DNA from: Chara braunii
Taxonomy: Eukaryota; Streptophyta; Charophyceae; Charales; Characeae
DNA length: 21,992 nt
Direction: 5' to 3'
NCBI GenBank assembly: GCA_003427395.1
Contig: BFEA01000244.1
Span: 797,616 to 819,607 of the forward strand
Part shown: piece by piece, positions 9,061 through 17,887 of the stretch
Numbering within the stretch: the stretch's first letter is position 1
Layout: every line of letters starts with the position of its first letter
Notes under the pieces: generated by a model
The model's database searches: none
Told to the model about the DNA's origin: nothing
What the model saw: the letters and a program-made list of their open reading frames with translations, nothing else
Translations under genes and position numbers: made by a program

Positions 9061-9670
9061 CTGGCGGATGCCCGTAGTCTTTCACCCAATGGTTAAAAAA
9101 TTCCCGAATTACTAGGTCAGTTTTAGCTTCCGCAGGCAGTGCTACAAAAACAACAAATTTGCTGAACCTATCAACAATTACCATAGTTTGGCTTTTTCCA
9201 TGCCTGCTTTTCACCTTGGTGTCCATGAAAGCAATAGACATAGAGTCTCCAGGACTGGTTGGGATAGGCAAAGGTTTCAACAAACCAAGGGGAGGTTATG
9301 TGGTGCTTTTGTTTCGTTGGCACACTTGACAACCTTGCACATATGTAATGCAATCAGGTTTCATTTGAGGCCAGGTGTAAGAATGCAAGAGACTAGCATA
9401 GTTTTTCCTCCACCCGAAATGGCCTTCCATATCATGGCACTCCCCCAAGATCACACTTTTAATCCCTTCCACGTTTGGAATACAAAGCCTATTATGCACG
9501 TCTGTTTTTTCAAACAACAGTCCTTGGGTTACTTGATAGTTAGGAAACTCTTGTGGCGCTTCTTGAACACATTTCAGCATAGCGCCATAAACAGGATTAG
9601 TGGCATAAGCATCCCTAATGTTATCTTGTAAATCGGTGCCTACATCTAAATATGTTACAATAACACTGAA
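9061..9670 (-). pseudogene. Element B: integrase zinc finger and first catalytic segment
   Basis: An HHCC finger (CHDMEGHFG then CQVCQRNK) at about 9460-9300. After a stop and frame change come LLKPLPIPTSPGDS, SIAFMDTKVKS and VIVDRFSKFVVFV, ending at VKDYGHPPG next to the rearrangement. Where element A has the catalytic Asp (MDFMD), this copy has Ala (SIAFMD). Combined with loss of the second Asp segment, catalysis would be impossible. Homology starts right after a TGA at 9685-9683 in the ADALS-stop-R motif (usually ALSR), the RNase H/integrase linker. Confidence 0.87.
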
Positions 9671-9682
9671 AAAGTCAGATCT

Positions 9683-10020
9683 TCAACTCAAAGCGTCAGC
9701 AACAACATTGTACTTCCCCTTTACTGGCTTAAGTTCAAAATCATACTGATCAATTTCCGCTGCCCACCTTGTCAGTTTAGGTGTCATTCAGGCCTGCGTT
9801 TTCAGCCAGCGAAGTGTCTCATGATCTGAGTACACTTTGAAGTGGCGTCCTAGGAGATAGTGGCGCCAATGATCCAGAGCTTCTCGGAGAGCATACAACT
9901 CTCTTTCATATGTGGAAGGGACGACTTTCCCACTAGGCAGCCTCGGGACATAAACTCCACAGACATGTATCCATTTCCATCATCTTGTTGGAGTACAACG
10001 CCTATCCCGTACTGACTGGC
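9683..10020 (-). pseudogene. Element B: RNase H
   Basis: RNase H removes the RNA strand during reverse transcription. TTDASQYGIGVVLQQ (first catalytic Asp) lies near 10025-9985. A single-base loss near 9945 shifts the frame, after which YERELYALREALDHWRHYL, then SDHETLRWL and a TGA, then AAEIDQYDFELKPVKGKYN and VVADALS, are readable. These are the standard Ty3/gypsy RNase H landmarks in order. Confidence 0.85.
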
Positions 10021-11050
10021 GTCAGTTGTGACCACAAAGGGCAAGGAAGGATCAATGACTTTCAGGACCGGATAGTTGATCAGACATTTCTTCAGACGCT
10101 TAAATGAGGACGTACAGTCTTGGTCCCACTTCCATATTGTTTCTTTCTTTAATAGTCTGCGAAGGGGAGCAGCGATTATCGTGAAGTGTTTAACAAACTT
10201 ACGATAATAGTTAGCCAACCTAAGGAATGGCCGCAGTTCTGTCAAAGTGCGGGGGTTAGGCCAATCCCGAATGGCTGCAATCTTTGCGTCTTCCGGTTTG
10301 ATTCCTTCTCCATCTAGCACATACCCCAGATACAACACTTCGCGTTTCACCCATTCACACTTTTTGAGGTTTAACTTCAGCTTTGCTTTACGCAATTTAT
10401 TAAGCACAAGTTAAAGGTGCTCGCAATGTTCTTTCAAAGTCTTGCTAAAAATCAAAATATCATCCAGATATATTACAACAAATTTATCGAGCCACTCACG
10501 AAAATGTTCATTTATCGTTTGTTGGAAGGTTGAAGGTGCGTTAGTAAGACCAAAGGGCAACACAATGAATTCGTAGTGCCCATACCTTATTCGAAAGGCA
10601 GTCTTGTATTGGTCTTTTGGTTCTACCTCAATCTGATGGTAGCCACACTTCAAATCAATCTTAGTGAAGTACTTGCTTCCCTGAACTCTATCCAACAGGT
10701 CATCGATTCTTGGCAACGGCTCAGCATTCTTAATTGTTATGTCGTTCAATCTTCTATAGTCTATGCACATGTGGACCCCGCCATCTTTCTTTAGCACAAA
10801 TAGCACTGGCGCACCATAGGGTGAGGAACTAGGTCTAATCCATCCCTTTTCCAATATTTCATCCAACTAGGTTCGCAGTTCATCCAATTTTTTTGGTGAC
10901 GTTCTGTAAATTGGGCCCTTAAAAAAATTGCCTCCCAAGTATAATATCAATGTGATGCTTAATAGGTCGTTCCACAACACCGCTTGGGGTCTCTGTCACA
11001 TCTGCGAATTCTTTCAGTATTTTATCAATTTCTAGGGATTTTGCTTCTTC
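10021..11050 (-). pseudogene. Element B: reverse transcriptase
   Basis: Ty3/gypsy reverse transcriptase. The order on the minus strand is IDKILKEFADV and ERPIKHHIDI (about 11030-10935), then an extra T in a T-run near 10920 that shifts the frame, then KGPIYRTSP. TAG follows in a CAG-like context near 10868. Next come [50 protein letters not shown] and the catalytic YLDD (in [13 protein letters not shown], near 10455). TAA near 10410 splits it from the thumb (KKCEWVKREVLYLGYVLDG, then LANYYRKFVKHF), which is in the same frame. Confidence 0.93.
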
Positions 11051-11760
11051 CTTAGCTTCACCTTCTTTAACTGGGCGCACATATGCCACAAACACTTGAT
11101 CATACAAATTATGTTGTTTCACATGGCGGGCGAATGAGGGGGTACTCATACAACAATGAGCCACGCTTCTTTCCTTACCAGATTCATGGAATAGGCAGAT
11201 TTTCTTTTTTCCACCCTGCGGATTAGGGAGCCAACACTCATGATCCCTTAACTTTGTGTCCGCATCTGCAGCTTCACCCCAGTCCATGCCTAAAAGAATG
11301 TCAAAAGGGAGACTATCTTTCACCAAGAGAGTCAGAGAGTGGAGAACGCGTTCCACCTTCCCCTCTACTTCGAGCCGAAAGTATGTCTAAATCCCTTCAA
11401 CATACCTATCTAACACAATTTCGGTATTTTTTGCTAATTTACTTACTACGGGCTCATCTAGTTGTTTAACTTTTAGCCCGAGACGCAACTTTTGCAAACC
11501 CTTCTTACTTATATAGCTGCGTGTTGATCCGCTATCAACCAATCCACCTACTCTTACTTTATTAACTTCTAGATCTGCAATTATTAATTGTCCTTTACGC
11601 TTTTTCATTTCGGTCCAGGCTTTGCGATGAGTGGCCAACTCATCACCTATGCCAACGAGGGATCCACCTAGAGAGGTACATACACTTACAACCTCTGGAC
11701 AGTTTACTAGGTGGAGACCGTCTTTCTTTTCAGTTTCTGCCAATGGAACCTTCGGATGGG
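11051..11760 (-). pseudogene. Element B: retropepsin-type protease
   Basis: Aspartic protease that processes the polyprotein. GGLVDSGSTRSYISKKGL carries the D-S-G active site (Asp near residue 70 of the open stretch ending at 11743). DILLGMDWG is the usual C-terminal protease landmark, near 11300-11275. An in-frame TAG at 11389-11387 separates the two (a Gln codon is expected). It follows gag with a single frameshift near 11830, implying one original gag-pol frame. Confidence 0.85.
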
Positions 11761-12200
11761 AGGATGTCTGTCTATTTACATCCGAAGTTTTTGTAGAGGC
11801 AACTGAGACCCCTACTGGTTGTTCCCTTTTGGTACCTTATAATATGGGCAATAGGGAACAATGTGGTTGGGGTCACCACATTTAAGGCGCTGGTCGACAA
11901 CTTTCCTATCTTGCCAGACTTTTTCTGTAATCCCCAACTTTTCCCAAGGTCTGCCTTCCGACAAACCAGGATGGGGTGGATGTGGTTTGTCCCAATTCCC
12001 ATACCATGTGCCTCTTCCTCTTCCCCAACTGGAGTTGAAACCTCAGCCACCTTGCGAGGGACCATTGCCCCTTCCACCCACGTAGTAGCTACCTTCACCA
12101 CCACCCCTCTGGGTACCGAGTCCTCTTCCTCCATATCTGCGGCCTCCTCTTCCTCGGCCACATCCTCTTCCTTGTCGCTCTCCTCCGCGGGCTGCAACGG
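11761..12200 (-). pseudogene. Element B: gag nucleocapsid, Arg-Gly-rich and zinc knuckle
   Basis: On the minus strand an Arg/Gly-rich stretch (GRGCGRGRGGRRYGGRG, about 12165-12115) is followed by GGGEGSYYVGGRGNG, a TGA, GRGRGTWYGNWDK and a zinc-knuckle relic, LKCGDPNHIVPYC. The C-x4-H-x4-C part is intact. The first Cys is replaced by Arg (QRLKC). Nucleocapsids bind the element RNA. A frameshift follows near 11830. Confidence 0.75.
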
Positions 12201-12249
12201 CCGCGTAGTCCCCCTCCTGAACTACCGTACGTTGGGTGCTCCCTCCAGA

Positions 12250-12770
12250 CCATAGTCTATTTGGTCGTAGGAGAGAGTCTCGACACCTCCTTCTTCAAAT
12301 GTCAAAGGAGGTTATCTTTCCCAGGTATATTCCCTGAGATTGTGCGGTTCTGCCACTTCTTTCCCGCTTGCAGATCTTTCCAGTAATGACAATAATTTGC
12401 TTCTGGCGAGAAGCCAGCATGATCTAGTGCGATCTTGCTGAACTTCTCATATGTCATCCCCTCTTCTTTAGTACGGAGATATAGTTGCGTACGGAGCGTC
12501 AGGAAGTGCTCTAGCAAAATTATTCAGAATCTGAGTTGGGGTGAGTCCGTGTTCAGCGCATTGCAAGAGTTCATCCATGGTAGCCTTGAGCGCAGACACA
12601 CTCTTCCATTTCCTATCTGCAATGTTAAGAAGCAACATTTCGGTTCTCCGGGCTAGATTTTTGTCCTCAAACCTTTCCCGGACAGCTTTAAAGAAGTCTT
12701 CAATTCGCGTTTGATGAGAGAATTCCACCATGGATTGACATCCTGCTTCTTTCTGAAAGGAGATTGCAAA
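12250..12770 (-). pseudogene. Element B: gag capsid-like domain
   Basis: MVEFSHQTRIEDFFKAVRER with RRTEMLLLNIADRKW and MDELLQCAEHGLTPTQILNNF (about 12731-12510) has the look of the retrotransposon gag family. A frameshift near 12500 leads to LRTQLYLRTKEEGMTYEKFS and LDHAGFSPEANYCHYW (about 12500-12390). It is assigned from position before protease and from its general sequence character. Confidence 0.65.
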
Positions 12771-12796
12771 GGTGGCTTCTCCTTCTGTTCTTGTAA

Positions 12797-13448
12797 TTAC
12801 CTTAAAAAATTATCCCCCTCTTCTTTCAATCTTTTCTTTTCTTCAAATTCTTGCCTCTTTGTTGCCACTATTTTATTATTTAATTCTTCTTTCTTTTCTT
12901 GAATCAAAATTTCTCTCTCCGCAGGGTCTTCTGTTGCAGCCAGCAGCTCAACAAAAGCATTCTTGTCCTCCTTCGACTCAACATACATGGGGGTCCTATA
13001 TCCAAACCGATCTAGCCAATTCATGGCTTCCATCTGAATTGAGATGCCACCAGTCTTGCTGGATTCCCCTCTTTCTGTCTGACGTTTGTGCAATCTGTCA
13101 CCATCTTCTGATTCTATTTCTTCTTCTTCTTCTTCCACTGCCTTCAGCTCTTCCTGCAGTTTTCTTTCTTTCTCCTTCATTTCTTTTTCTATTTTTTCTC
13201 TTTATTCCTTTATTTTCTTTACCTCTTCTTCTTTCTGTTTCTTTTTTAATTCTCTCTTTCTGTTTCTCTGCCATGTGGCGATCTACTTCTGCCTGTTCTG
13301 CTGCAGACAACCCTTGCTTCATTTTACCTGATCTCATCATCATATGGGAGGAGCACACCCTCCCGAAGCCAAGGGGAAAGAAGAGGTTGTACAGTGGCCC
13401 CAACAGAATGGAGAGGGCCACCATACCGAACATTGGATAGTCATCCAT
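12797..13448 (-). pseudogene. Element B: gag N-terminus, hydrophobic segment and coiled coil
   Basis: A possible start ATG at 13448-13446 begins MDDYPMFGMVALSILLGPLY, a hydrophobic stretch followed by LFFPLGFGRV. Then come MRSGKMKQGLSAAEQAEVDR (from about 13343), a very charged Lys/Glu helix and a Glu run. The charged part passes from one frame to another between about 13230 and 13100. It continues with the segment ending near 12797, including SIQMEAMNWLDRFGY and EDKNAFVELLAATEDP. A later start at MMMRSGK is equally possible, which would leave the hydrophobic part in the leader. Confidence 0.55.
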
Positions 13449-14252
13449 GATGGGGTACAGCACAGGGGTAGCCTCCGCTGTCCCACCAAACAGGTACCCG
13501 GAACCTAGTCTACTTTCCGAGTGGATGGTTTTTTTTTTTTTTTTAAGTCTGGATGTCGCTGCTTCCGAACAACAAAATTTGATAATGCAGAAGATATATA
13601 ACGTTTTCCTAATCAATATACAAAATAGGACCTTTTTTTTTTTTTTTCCCCTTTGTTTGCTGTCTGTTTAGTTACTTAGCTGGTCTATGCCTTCAATTGT
13701 TTGTCTGGTCACTTTCGTTAGAGAAGGAAGCTGGGAGATACTCAAACTTACTTCAAAATCAAATCCAAATAATCACGAGTTTCCCTGTTCTCGGCCATTT
13801 ACACTCTAACGTGGCAGTACACAGTTCCCTGACTCAACCTGCCTTCCCTACCTATCAACAGACCAGATAGATAACACGAAGGAAGACCTGATGTTGACTC
13901 TCTAGACCTATCTGTCTAATCAGACCAGGCCACAGGTTTCATCCAGACAGCAGCAGCGACCACCAGAAAGGAGGGGGAAGAGATACACGACGCACAGATT
14001 TGCAATCAAACGAGGTAAGTGGGGCAGGAGGTTCTTCTCTTCTTTGTAGCCGTTGAGGAAGACTCCACGCTCGCTCCAATCGCTCCAATCTCAGGTAAGT
14101 CTTCTCCTCACTAGCCCCTTCTTCTTTGGCAAACTTCCCCCTCTATCCCAATCCAACACCTCTTCACCTCACTTCTTACTTCATCTCTCGCCAGCTTATC
14201 CTTCTCGCCGGCCTTGATCATGCCAGCGCATCCAGTGAGAGTAACCAGTTCT
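13449..14252 (-). other. Element B 5' leader
   Basis: Untranslated leader between primer site and gag on the minus strand. It contains two long A-tracts on that strand (plus-strand T-runs at 13529-13544 and 13633-13647) and a tandem CGCTCCAAT pair near 14081. No gene was seen. Confidence 0.6.
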
Positions 14253-14264
14253 GCTCCGATACCA
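14253..14264 (-). promoter_or_regulatory. Primer binding site, initiator Met tRNA
   Basis: On the minus strand TGGTATCGGAGC differs by one base from the plant-type TGGTATCAGAGC, complementary to the 3' end of initiator tRNA-Met. It lies 4-5 bases inside the 5' LTR boundary, as expected for starting minus-strand DNA synthesis. Confidence 0.85.
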
Positions 14265-14269
14265 ATTTC

Positions 14270-15365
14270 GCAAGGAACCTGACTGTTCATCGCTTGCTGG
14301 AGTGCATCAGACCACATGCATATACATTGATTTTACAGATTGCAAAGTCTCACACAAAATCCAATAGAAGATGAATGAGAACCAGGAAGCTCAACTCAAT
14401 TATCAAACCCAGAATTAGAGAGAGAACACTGTGAGTTCAAATTGTATAGCGCTGAACAGAGTTACAACTCTTTCTTCAATCATCATGAGTTCCAAGCCTG
14501 GCGCTCATCAGCGCCAGCTGCCAAACGTCAACAACAGCGCTCAACAGGTAAGTGTCACCATAGCTCACACTTCCCCCTCTCTCGTCTTCCTTCTTCTCTC
14601 TCTCCTTCTATGTCTATAGTCCTGGTCTACCCTCGCTCATCATGCATGCACACTCCCTATCACACGAGGATCTACTCTGAATACTACTCACTGGTATCTC
14701 CTACTGACTATCCCTTCTAACATACTAACTGGCGCTGGCGCAGCTATGGCTACCTTCCCTCTAGCCAGCACTCTCTTCCTTTCCAAATAGTGCTGCTCTT
14801 CAGCCTAGCACTGCTCACACACATCTAGCGCACAAGTGCCACGACACTTCCACACTCTCATGCGAAATGAGCCTCTGTCCAAATGGGAGATTGGCCAGTC
14901 CTTTATAGTGCTGGACTGGTTTGGCGTGGCCTGCGTTCAGCCTCAAGTGTCCCTGGGACTCCTGCCCAGTACCCGTTGTTGCAAAGTGTGTGTCCCAGTA
15001 TCTTTTCCCATGTCTGCTGCTGCTTTGGGCCATCGGGCCTGTCTTTTGGACTCCTGGTCTGAATCAGGACTGACTCGTGGGATTATGACTGAAGTGGGAC
15101 TGTAGCCTTTGACTTATTACCGAACAGACATGACTTTTCAGCAAGGAGACATGACCCTTACTCAGTCTTGAAAACTGTGTCCAATAACTGTTCGTGCAGG
15201 ACCTGTTTGTGACTGTCGAAACAACTTTTCATTTCATTATGGATGTGACATATGCCTCAGGGAACTTTGTCTTTTGAGTTGCTGCTCGTGAATTTAAGTT
15301 CTGGCCGACAGGGCCCCTCACTGTTGGGGTGTTCTTCTGGGGTCTAATTCGTAAAGGCCCTTTTA
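14270..15365 (-). repeat. Element B 5' LTR
   Basis: About 1096 bp, the partner of 6773-7855, with a 13-16 base insertion near 14790-14805 relative to the other copy. Its plus-strand right end (GGCCCTTTTA) is followed at once by AGTGT. Confidence 0.92.
14901..14907 (-). promoter_or_regulatory. TATA box candidate in element B 5' LTR
   Basis: TATAAAG on the minus strand, about 460 bases from the LTR start and conserved in both LTRs. Probable core promoter of element B transcription. Confidence 0.5.
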
Positions 15366-15370
15366 AGTGT
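15366..15370. repeat. Element B target duplication, right copy (AGTGT)
   Basis: Identical to 6768-6772, marking the right edge of element B. Confidence 0.75.
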
Positions 15371-15650
15371 GGGCCCTGTGGGGTAATCAAGGTCTGATTT
15401 TGGGTGACGAGATACGTACGTGGTGCATGAAGAGAGGTCGGCTATGGAGTTGACAGTCATGTACATTGGTCTTTGAGAGTCGAAGTGAGCCTGTTGCGTG
15501 AACCAGCTGTAGGTAGGATAGTCGGGCGAGTAGGTTGGGCGCTAGGCGCCAGACAGAGAGGAGCAACTTTGGATACTGTGTTGGTATGGCCTACGGGCTT
15601 GCACATTGGCTCATTACTTCATTGTATTGCTCTATATGGATGATTTCTCG
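15371..15650 (+). repeat. Element A 3' LTR, distal part (end uncertain)
   Basis: Resumes LTR A after element B. TGGGCGCTAGGCGCCAGACA at 15536-15555, and weaker similarity through TTGGATACTGTGTTG, align in order with the inverted copy near 20285-20369. That supports continuity with 6080-6772. The LTR end cannot be fixed without a second direct copy. Confidence 0.45.
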
Positions 15651-15744
15651 GTGTATTTTGTACTCTCTGCTTGGATACGACGACTTGGACATTTGTGTGA
15701 TTTCGCAACTTGGTTTTCTGTATATCGTTCACACTCATATTCCT

Positions 15745-15925
15745 TGCAATAGGATTACCCTGTGACTTGAGCATTGATTCCCTCATCCCCGTAGAACATC
15801 AATAGTATTGCCCTGTTACCTGTTACTTCAGCCTTGTAGAACCTCAGCTACCCTGTCACCTGAACATTGATACCTTCACCCTTGTAGAACAACAGTAAGA
15901 TTACCCTGTTACTTGCAATACTCCC
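15745..15925. repeat. Degenerate minisatellite, about 3.5 copies
   Basis: Imperfect repeats built on TACCCTGTTACTTGAGCATT, then CCTTCACCCTTGTAGAAC and ATCAGTA, roughly 40-55 bases each. The run is bracketed by TTGCAATA on both sides. Non-coding. Confidence 0.7.
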
Positions 15926-16280
15926 CCTTTCCTTTTCTGACCAGTGATCGGCCCCATCCCGTCCTTCACGGTTGTTCATCAGGTCTTTGTCAGCCAGGAC
16001 GTTGCCTCCCAGTGGGAGGGTATAGTGTTACTGACTCAGCCAGGGCTCGATCCCTGGTCCGCGGGTTACCACCCGCCAGGCTGCTATTTCATTTTTGGGT
16101 TTCTGTTCTCAGGCCCCTGACTGTTGGCACCCTCTGAAGTTGGCACCCGTTCTCAAATTCCTCCTTTGGCACTTTCGGACTTCGATATGTGGCGTTATCC
16201 GGCATTCTGGTGCCCAGACTCAGACCTTCGATTTTCAGCTCAGCCCCGAGCCAAATTGCACTTCTGCCCTCGGGACTGAA
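15926..16280. other. Non-coding stretch with weak tRNA-like B box
   Basis: No gene recognised. Around 16043-16060, CCAGGGCTCGATCCCTGG forms a small stem-loop and resembles a tRNA/SINE B box. The loop is one base short of a true T-loop, and no A box or full cloverleaf was found. Confidence 0.35.
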
Positions 16281-16317
16281 CTTGAGTCCGGTACTTAAGA
16301 CCGGACTCAAGCCCAGT
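16275..16317. repeat. 12-bp perfect inverted repeat, extended imperfect arms
   Basis: CTTGAGTCCGGT (16281-16292) and ACCGGACTCAAG (16300-16311) are exact reverse complements around a 7-base loop. The arms extend to about 18 bases with two mismatches. Confidence 0.85.
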
Positions 16318-16444
16318 ATGGGCAACCAGTTTTCAGCTACTGTGCTTGCTTTGTGTGACTTGCCTCTCCGGCATCGAGATTTGAAGACTTCAACTTTGAG
16401 ACTCCGCTACTTTGTCTGCGTCCGTCGAGTCCGTCAGTCTTGTC

Positions 16445-16458
16445 GAGTGAGTGAGTGT

Positions 16459-16551
<93 letters not shown>
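16445..16551. repeat. (CT)n microsatellite with short palindrome at its edge
   Basis: GAGTGAGTGA (16445-16454) mirrors TCACTCACTC (16461-16470). From 16468 an uninterrupted CT dinucleotide run of about 41 units follows. Long open frames of Leu-Ser or Arg-Glu here are repeat artefacts. Confidence 0.95.
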
Positions 16552-16555
<4 letters not shown>

Positions 16556-17186
16556 CTCGCTCGTTACATAATCCCCCCAAAAAGATTCGGAACCCACCCC
16601 ACCACCACCTCACACCCAAAAAACGTTTGCTGGTTTCTTTTTTTTTCAACCTGTGAGGGGTGCCCCTGACACTCGCATCGCCCCCCTGCCTCCGGTTTGC
16701 TGAGGCCCCCCCATGAAGGTCCCTGAAACGGCTCGGACGGCCATACGTATGGTGGGGCACATGTTCGAATGGCTGTTTCGGTTGTACGGATGGGCTGGTC
16801 CACAGCCCGGTACTGTGTGGCACCGGGACTACCAGTGTCCTTTCCCTTTATCTGCTATTACAACAGTATACAACCCATCTGCTATCATGCCCGGCAACCA
16901 GGCTAGCTAGCTAACTGACCCTACCGTGGAGAACCCACCACCTAGCTCCTACTGGAACCTGTGTACTCCTGGTACGTCCCCTTATAAGGCCTAGAACTAC
17001 CCCCCCCCCCAAAAGCCACCTGACACCCTCTAAATTACGGCCACCCATCCCCTGAACCATCTATTATACTCAGAGCCTACAGATGACCTGAACTCTGAAA
17101 AATTAGCAGACCTTTGGTAAGTATGTCCCATGCTTCACCAAAGGTTCTGGTTGGAACTCGGTGTGAACATGAGACATTGGTCTGAT
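16552..17186. other. Non-coding stretch
   Basis: No gene recognised. It contains a C-rich run near 17001, a 12-base palindrome CCATACGTATGG near 16740, and a GTAAGT donor-like site at 17117. Confidence 0.4.
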
Positions 17187-17472
17187 GTCATCAGCTGAGC
17201 TTTTTGTTACTCACTGTTTATGCGATCCCCTGCTTGACCATTACTGCCGTTCAGCCCTATACAAAATAGTGAGAATGTTTTGCAAGGAACAAATAAGCTG
17301 ACATGGTCTGGCCACATTTTCTAGAAGCAGAACTTTCAGAGCTTACGAATTTGTGTCCATGGTTGTATGCAATGCAGTCATAGAACTACTGTTGTCATCA
17401 TTTACGTAGTTGTCATCAGCAGCTGAAGGTTTTTGCTACTCTCTGTTTATGTGATCCCCTGGTTGACCATTT
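17187..17472. repeat. Pair of diverged 60-bp direct repeats
   Basis: The segments near 17187-17245 and 17411-17472 share GTCATCAGC, a TTTTTG(T/C)TACTC core, CTGTTTATG and GATCCCCTG followed by TTGACCATT, about 225 bases apart. Non-coding. Confidence 0.7.
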
Positions 17473-17639
17473 GATGTCCTCTGCTTTCTTCACCCTCTCT
17501 CTCACAGCATAGTGTCTCTCTCGCAGCATAGTGAAGTGGTATGAATGGTACCTCTAGTCCCTCATGCTCTATCTCTGGCTCCCGGCACACAGCCCTACCT
17601 TTCCATCTTCGGACCTATCTTGTGTGTCTTGCCCTCGTA

Positions 17640-17782
17640 TCCCCTTCTCTTTTGCCCCTTTCTTCCAATCCCTCCCTCTGTCTTCATCCTTTCTCTCATT
17701 CTTCCTCTGTCACCCTTCCTACATCCTACTCACGAGCCTCCTCTCTGTTCTTCTCTTTCTCTGTTTGTTCTTGCGATCGCAG
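17640..17782 (+). promoter_or_regulatory. Polypyrimidine tract and 3' splice site
   Basis: An almost pure C/T stretch runs into TTGCGATCGCAG, with the AG at 17781-17782. This is the expected intron end before the kinase-tail exon. Confidence 0.5.
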
Positions 17783-17887
17783 GCACCCGATGACACAAGC
17801 AACTTTGATGACTACTCAGCAATGGGGCCAATGCACCATGAATTCGTTTTGTCCCAAGCAGAGCAGGAACTGTTTAAGGATTTCTAG
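17783..17887 (+). CDS. Probable last exon of a PKA-type AGC kinase (C-terminal tail)
   Basis: Reading from GCACCC, the 34-residue peptide begins APDDTSNFDDYSAM and ends in SQAEQELFKDF and TAG (17885-17887). DTSNFDDY is the hallmark of the C-terminal tail of cAMP-dependent kinase catalytic subunits. Ending exactly in FxxF (FKDF) matches the PKA hydrophobic motif, which docks on the kinase N-lobe. A pyrimidine-rich tract of about 150 bases and CAG at 17780-17782 precede it, a strong splice acceptor. No kinase-domain exons (DFG, APE) are visible upstream, so they would lie beyond a long intron, or this is a displaced or relic exon. A PKG-like kinase is an alternative. Confidence 0.5.
   Translation, partial: APDDTSNFDDYSAMGPMHHEFVLSQAEQELFKDF

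Larger units (their letters stand above)
6773..15365 (-). mobile_element. Element B: full-length Ty3/gypsy chromovirus (decayed)
   Basis: An 8.6-kb LTR retrotransposon reading on the minus strand. Order on its own strand: 5' LTR (15365-14270), tRNA-Met primer site, leader, gag, protease, RT, RNase H, integrase, chromodomain, 3' LTR (7855-6773). This order with integrase after RT is Ty3/gypsy; the chromodomain makes it a chromovirus. gag and pol look like one original frame, now split by indels and stops. A hand alignment of the first 285 or so LTR positions shows about 18 mismatches, and another 260 show about 11 plus an indel, so the LTRs are roughly 95% identical. It is inserted in LTR A with a 5-bp duplication. 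Confidence 0.93.

Noticed and set aside
11772-12197. 141-codon Glu-rich minus frame over the nucleocapsid region
   Set aside because: The adjacent frame gives the Arg-Gly-rich stretch and zinc-knuckle relic, so this one is a shadow.
12772-13440. 222-codon plus-strand open frame
   Set aside because: Shadow of the charged gag coding on the minus strand; low-complexity Phe/Leu/Ser.
15745-15925. CRISPR array or telomere-type repeat
   Set aside because: Units are imperfect, variable in length and without spacer organisation; a degenerate minisatellite.
16030-16080. tRNA gene
   Set aside because: Only a B-box-like stem-loop with a 6-base loop; no acceptor stem, anticodon arm or A box.
16461-16823. 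Open frames rich in Arg-Glu or Leu-Ser around the CT array
   Set aside because: Any frame through an uninterrupted CT run stays open; no non-repeat conserved content.
17074-17116. Small exon candidate between an AG and GTAAGT (reads EPTDDLNSEKLADL)
   Set aside because: Plausible splice signals but only 43 bases and no match to any kinase segment; not enough to call.
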